DNA from: [Mycobacterium] nativiensis
Lineage (GTDB): Bacteria; Actinomycetota; Actinomycetes; Mycobacteriales; Mycobacteriaceae
NCBI RefSeq assembly: GCF_020172685.1
Contig: NZ_CP083986.1
Location: 5,011,784 to 5,075,783, forward strand
Reading direction: 5' to 3'
Length of the DNA stretch: 64,000 nucleotides
Part shown: positions 62,473-64,000 of the stretch, piece by piece
How positions within the stretch are numbered: the stretch's first letter is position 1
Layout: every line of letters starts with the position of its first letter
Notes under the pieces: model-generated
Seen by the model: only the letters and a program-made list of their open reading frames with translations
Told to the model about the DNA's origin: nothing
The model's database searches: none
Made by a program: the position numbers and the translations under genes

Positions 62473-64000
62473 TCAGCTGATCGATTCCTCCAGCCAGGGC
62501 AGCAGCCACTTCACCCCTTCGGGCGTGAGGTGAATGCCGTCGCTTCGGACCTTGATGCCTTCCACCTTGGCGGTGTAGGTGCCGGCCGGCCCCAGCTTCT
62601 TGTTGAGATCCATCACCGTGACGGATTGGCGCCCGCGGACCTCTCGACGCAGCAGGGCGTTCCAGCGGTCCACCCGCTTGGGATCATCCTCCGGCCACAG
62701 GCTGCCGTCGGGCCGCTCGCCGTAGCGGCTGTAGGGCACGGTCGTCACAACGACCCGACTGCCGGCGGACTCCAGCACGTCGAGTGCACTGCGCAGTTCC
62801 GCCGTGAGGTAGGCGTCGAACGTCGGGTCGCCGATGTGCGTCCACTGGCCCTCGTTGACCCGGTCCACGGTCTCCCAACGACCGACGAACAGCAACACGA
62901 CGTCGGGCTGGTCGGCTCTGACCTGCCGGGCCCAACGGGCCGGCCATCCGTCGCAGTCCGAACCCTGGTCGATGACCTTGCCGGCCCAGCGGTAAGGCCC
63001 GGCACGCACGATGCTGCAACCCACGACGGTGTGGTCGATGAAGTCGTAGCCGGGGGTGGCCGGCAGGTAGTGCATCACGGTCCAGCCGATCGAGTCGCCG
63101 AACACCGAGACGGTTCGCGGCCGGTTGGGGTCGTGGTGCACCGGCCGCGGCGGGGGCTTGTGCCGGCTCGGCGGCGACGGGGACACCGCCGCGGCCGCGG
63201 CCACGTCCGGGGCCAGTCCGGTCTCGGCCGAGGGCCGCTCAACGACCGGGACCACCAGCACGGTGACCGCCACCGCGGTGCCGCTGATGGCCGCCCCTAG
63301 CGGCAGCAGCGACACCCGCACCGGGCGCCAGCGACGGATCGGCTCCTCAATGACCCACCAGGACACTGCGGCCACCCCCAGCGTGACGGCACACCGAACG
63401 GCGAACAGCGCCCACCCCGACCATCCCGTGCGTTCGCCGTTGAGCACCAGAAACACCGGCCAGTGCCACAGGTATACGCCGTAGGAGATGGTGCCCAGCC
63501 ACACCAGCGGCGGCCAGGCCAGCGCGCGCGCCACCGGCCCGTTCTGGTGCAGCGCGACCGGCGCGATCACCGCGATCGCCGCGACCGCGACGAGGGTGAG
63601 CAGGCCGCCACGGAATTCCGCGGCGGTGCCGGTGGCGCGGTGCGCAGCTACACCGAGTACAGCCAGACCGGCCAGCGGCAACAGCCACGAGAGCAGCCGG
63701 CCCCGGCGGCTCCGGACCACCGACCAGCCGGCGGTCAGCGCCGGCCAGTCCCCCACCAGCAGCGCCGCCGCCGCGGCGCCGATCAGCAGAGCCTGGGCGC
63801 GGGTGTCGGTGCCGAAGTACACCCGATCCCGGGTGGCGTCCGAGGCCAGCATCTCCGCGGCCGCCGCGGAAGCCGCCGCACCGGCACTGGCCAGCAGGAA
63901 GACGGTCAGCCGCACCCCGCCGACGGTGGCCCTGCCGTCGCGGCGGCGGGCGCGGCCCGCCAGCGCCAGGGCGATCGCGATCAGCACCAGCGGCCAGACG
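62473..64000 (-). CDS. OafA/YrhL-type membrane acyltransferase with SGNH domain (5' end outside window)
   Basis: About 509 residues visible; the frame stays open to the window edge (LVLIAIALALAGRARRR is inside the membrane domain), so the start is missing. The membrane part continues to ~residue 260, with SYGVYLWHWPVFLVL typical of acyltransferase family 3. The C-terminal SGNH-hydrolase domain has VSVFGDSIGW (Ser), LLFVGRWETVD and DGIHLTPEGVKW (Asp, His). Such fusions O-acetylate or acylate surface glycans. Probably the Rv0111 counterpart. Confidence 0.9.
   Translation of the reverse strand, partial: VWPLVLIAIALALAGRARRRDGRATVGGVRLTVFLLASAGAAASAAAAEMLASDATRDRVYFGTDTRAQALLIGAAAAALLVGDWPALTAGWSVVRSRRGRLLSWLLPLAGLAVLGVAAHRATGTAAEFRGGLLTLVAVAAIAVIAPVALHQNGPVARALAWPPLVWLGTISYGVYLWHWPVFLVLNGERTGWSGWALFAVRCAVTLGVAAVSWWVIEEPIRRWRPVRVSLLPLGAAISGTAVAVTVLVVPVVERPSAETGLAPDVAAAAAVSPSPPSRHKPPPRPVHHDPNRPRTVSVFGDSIGWTVMHYLPATPGYDFIDHTVVGCSIVRAGPYRWAGKVIDQGSDCDGWPARWARQVRADQPDVVLLFVGRWETVDRVNEGQWTHIGDPTFDAYLTAELRSALDVLESAGSRVVVTTVPYSRYGERPDGSLWPEDDPKRVDRWNALLRREVRGRQSVTVMDLNKKLGPAGTYTAKVEGIKVRSDGIHLTPEGVKWLLPWLEESIS

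Overview
The window is high-GC actinobacterial chromosome and almost certainly a non-tuberculous Mycobacterium (sensu lato). Marker genes that point to this are an antigen 85 mycolyltransferase, an MmpS/MmpL pair, EspR, the Lys/Ala/Pro-rich membrane-anchored Hns, EthA/EthR, PepA, LdtA, a carboxylic acid reductase and a glycine-rich PGRS-like module. Gene order from about 0.6 to 48.4 kb follows the M. tuberculosis block Rv3813c-Rv3860, with losses and insertions. From 48.4 kb onward it follows the block Rv0130 back to about Rv0111. The window therefore spans a synteny junction relative to M. tuberculosis, in the half of the chromosome near oriC. These locus comparisons are from memory, not from a search.

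Layout. 1-0.6 kb: end of an IS30-family element. 0.6-8.6 kb: HAD phosphatase, three tandem PlsC-type acyltransferases, a metallo-beta-lactamase/Rieske fusion, and a FAD oxidoreductase/TetR/DUF2834 unit with two matching operators. 8.6-14 kb: an MmpS-MmpL-DUF5078 operon flanked by two paralogous TetR genes. 14-20.4 kb: serS, a septum-formation-like membrane protein, a small metallopeptidase, a Cys-rich mini-protein, phosphoglycerate mutase, pheA, an IdeR-box-controlled DUF2470 gene and a CPBP protease. 20.5-28 kb: a secreted PGRS-like endoglycoceramidase/GH5 enzyme, DUF1275, LCP, bfrB, glpQ1 and a DUF4328 gene. 28-35.5 kb: a DnaA-box cluster, a 52-aa membrane peptide, sodA, a TMEM165-like transporter, espR, YcnI/CopC, hns, rraA and a YggS-like protein. 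35.5-39 kb: ethA/ethR with a three-unit operator, and an F420-type oxidoreductase. 39.5-48.4 kb: gltBD divergent from a glutamine synthetase, then a MinD-like ATPase. 48.4-64 kb: htdZ with a CoA-transferase, fbpC, DUF1275, pepA, an F420-type oxidase, a HugZ-like protein, fusA2, DUF2231, ldtA, two tiny genes, carboxylic acid reductase and a partial acyltransferase.

How the genes fit together. Themes are nitrogen assimilation (gltBD + glnA), iron, heme and oxidative stress (IdeR boxes, bfrB, two DUF2470 proteins, sodA, a putative Mn transporter), chromosome organisation (EspR, Hns), envelope building (acyltransferases, MmpL, LCP, Ag85, LdtA) and copper (YcnI/CopC). Non-coding structure is rich. 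There is a 53-bp dispersed repeat (three copies). There is a MIRU-like 52-bp repeat (three copies, one read through inside fusA2). Paired TetR operators, a 20-bp-period EthR operator, a DnaA-box cluster and at least eleven apparent leaderless promoters (TAnnnT 6-8 nt before the start codon) are also present. No tRNA, rRNA or CRISPR array was recognised.
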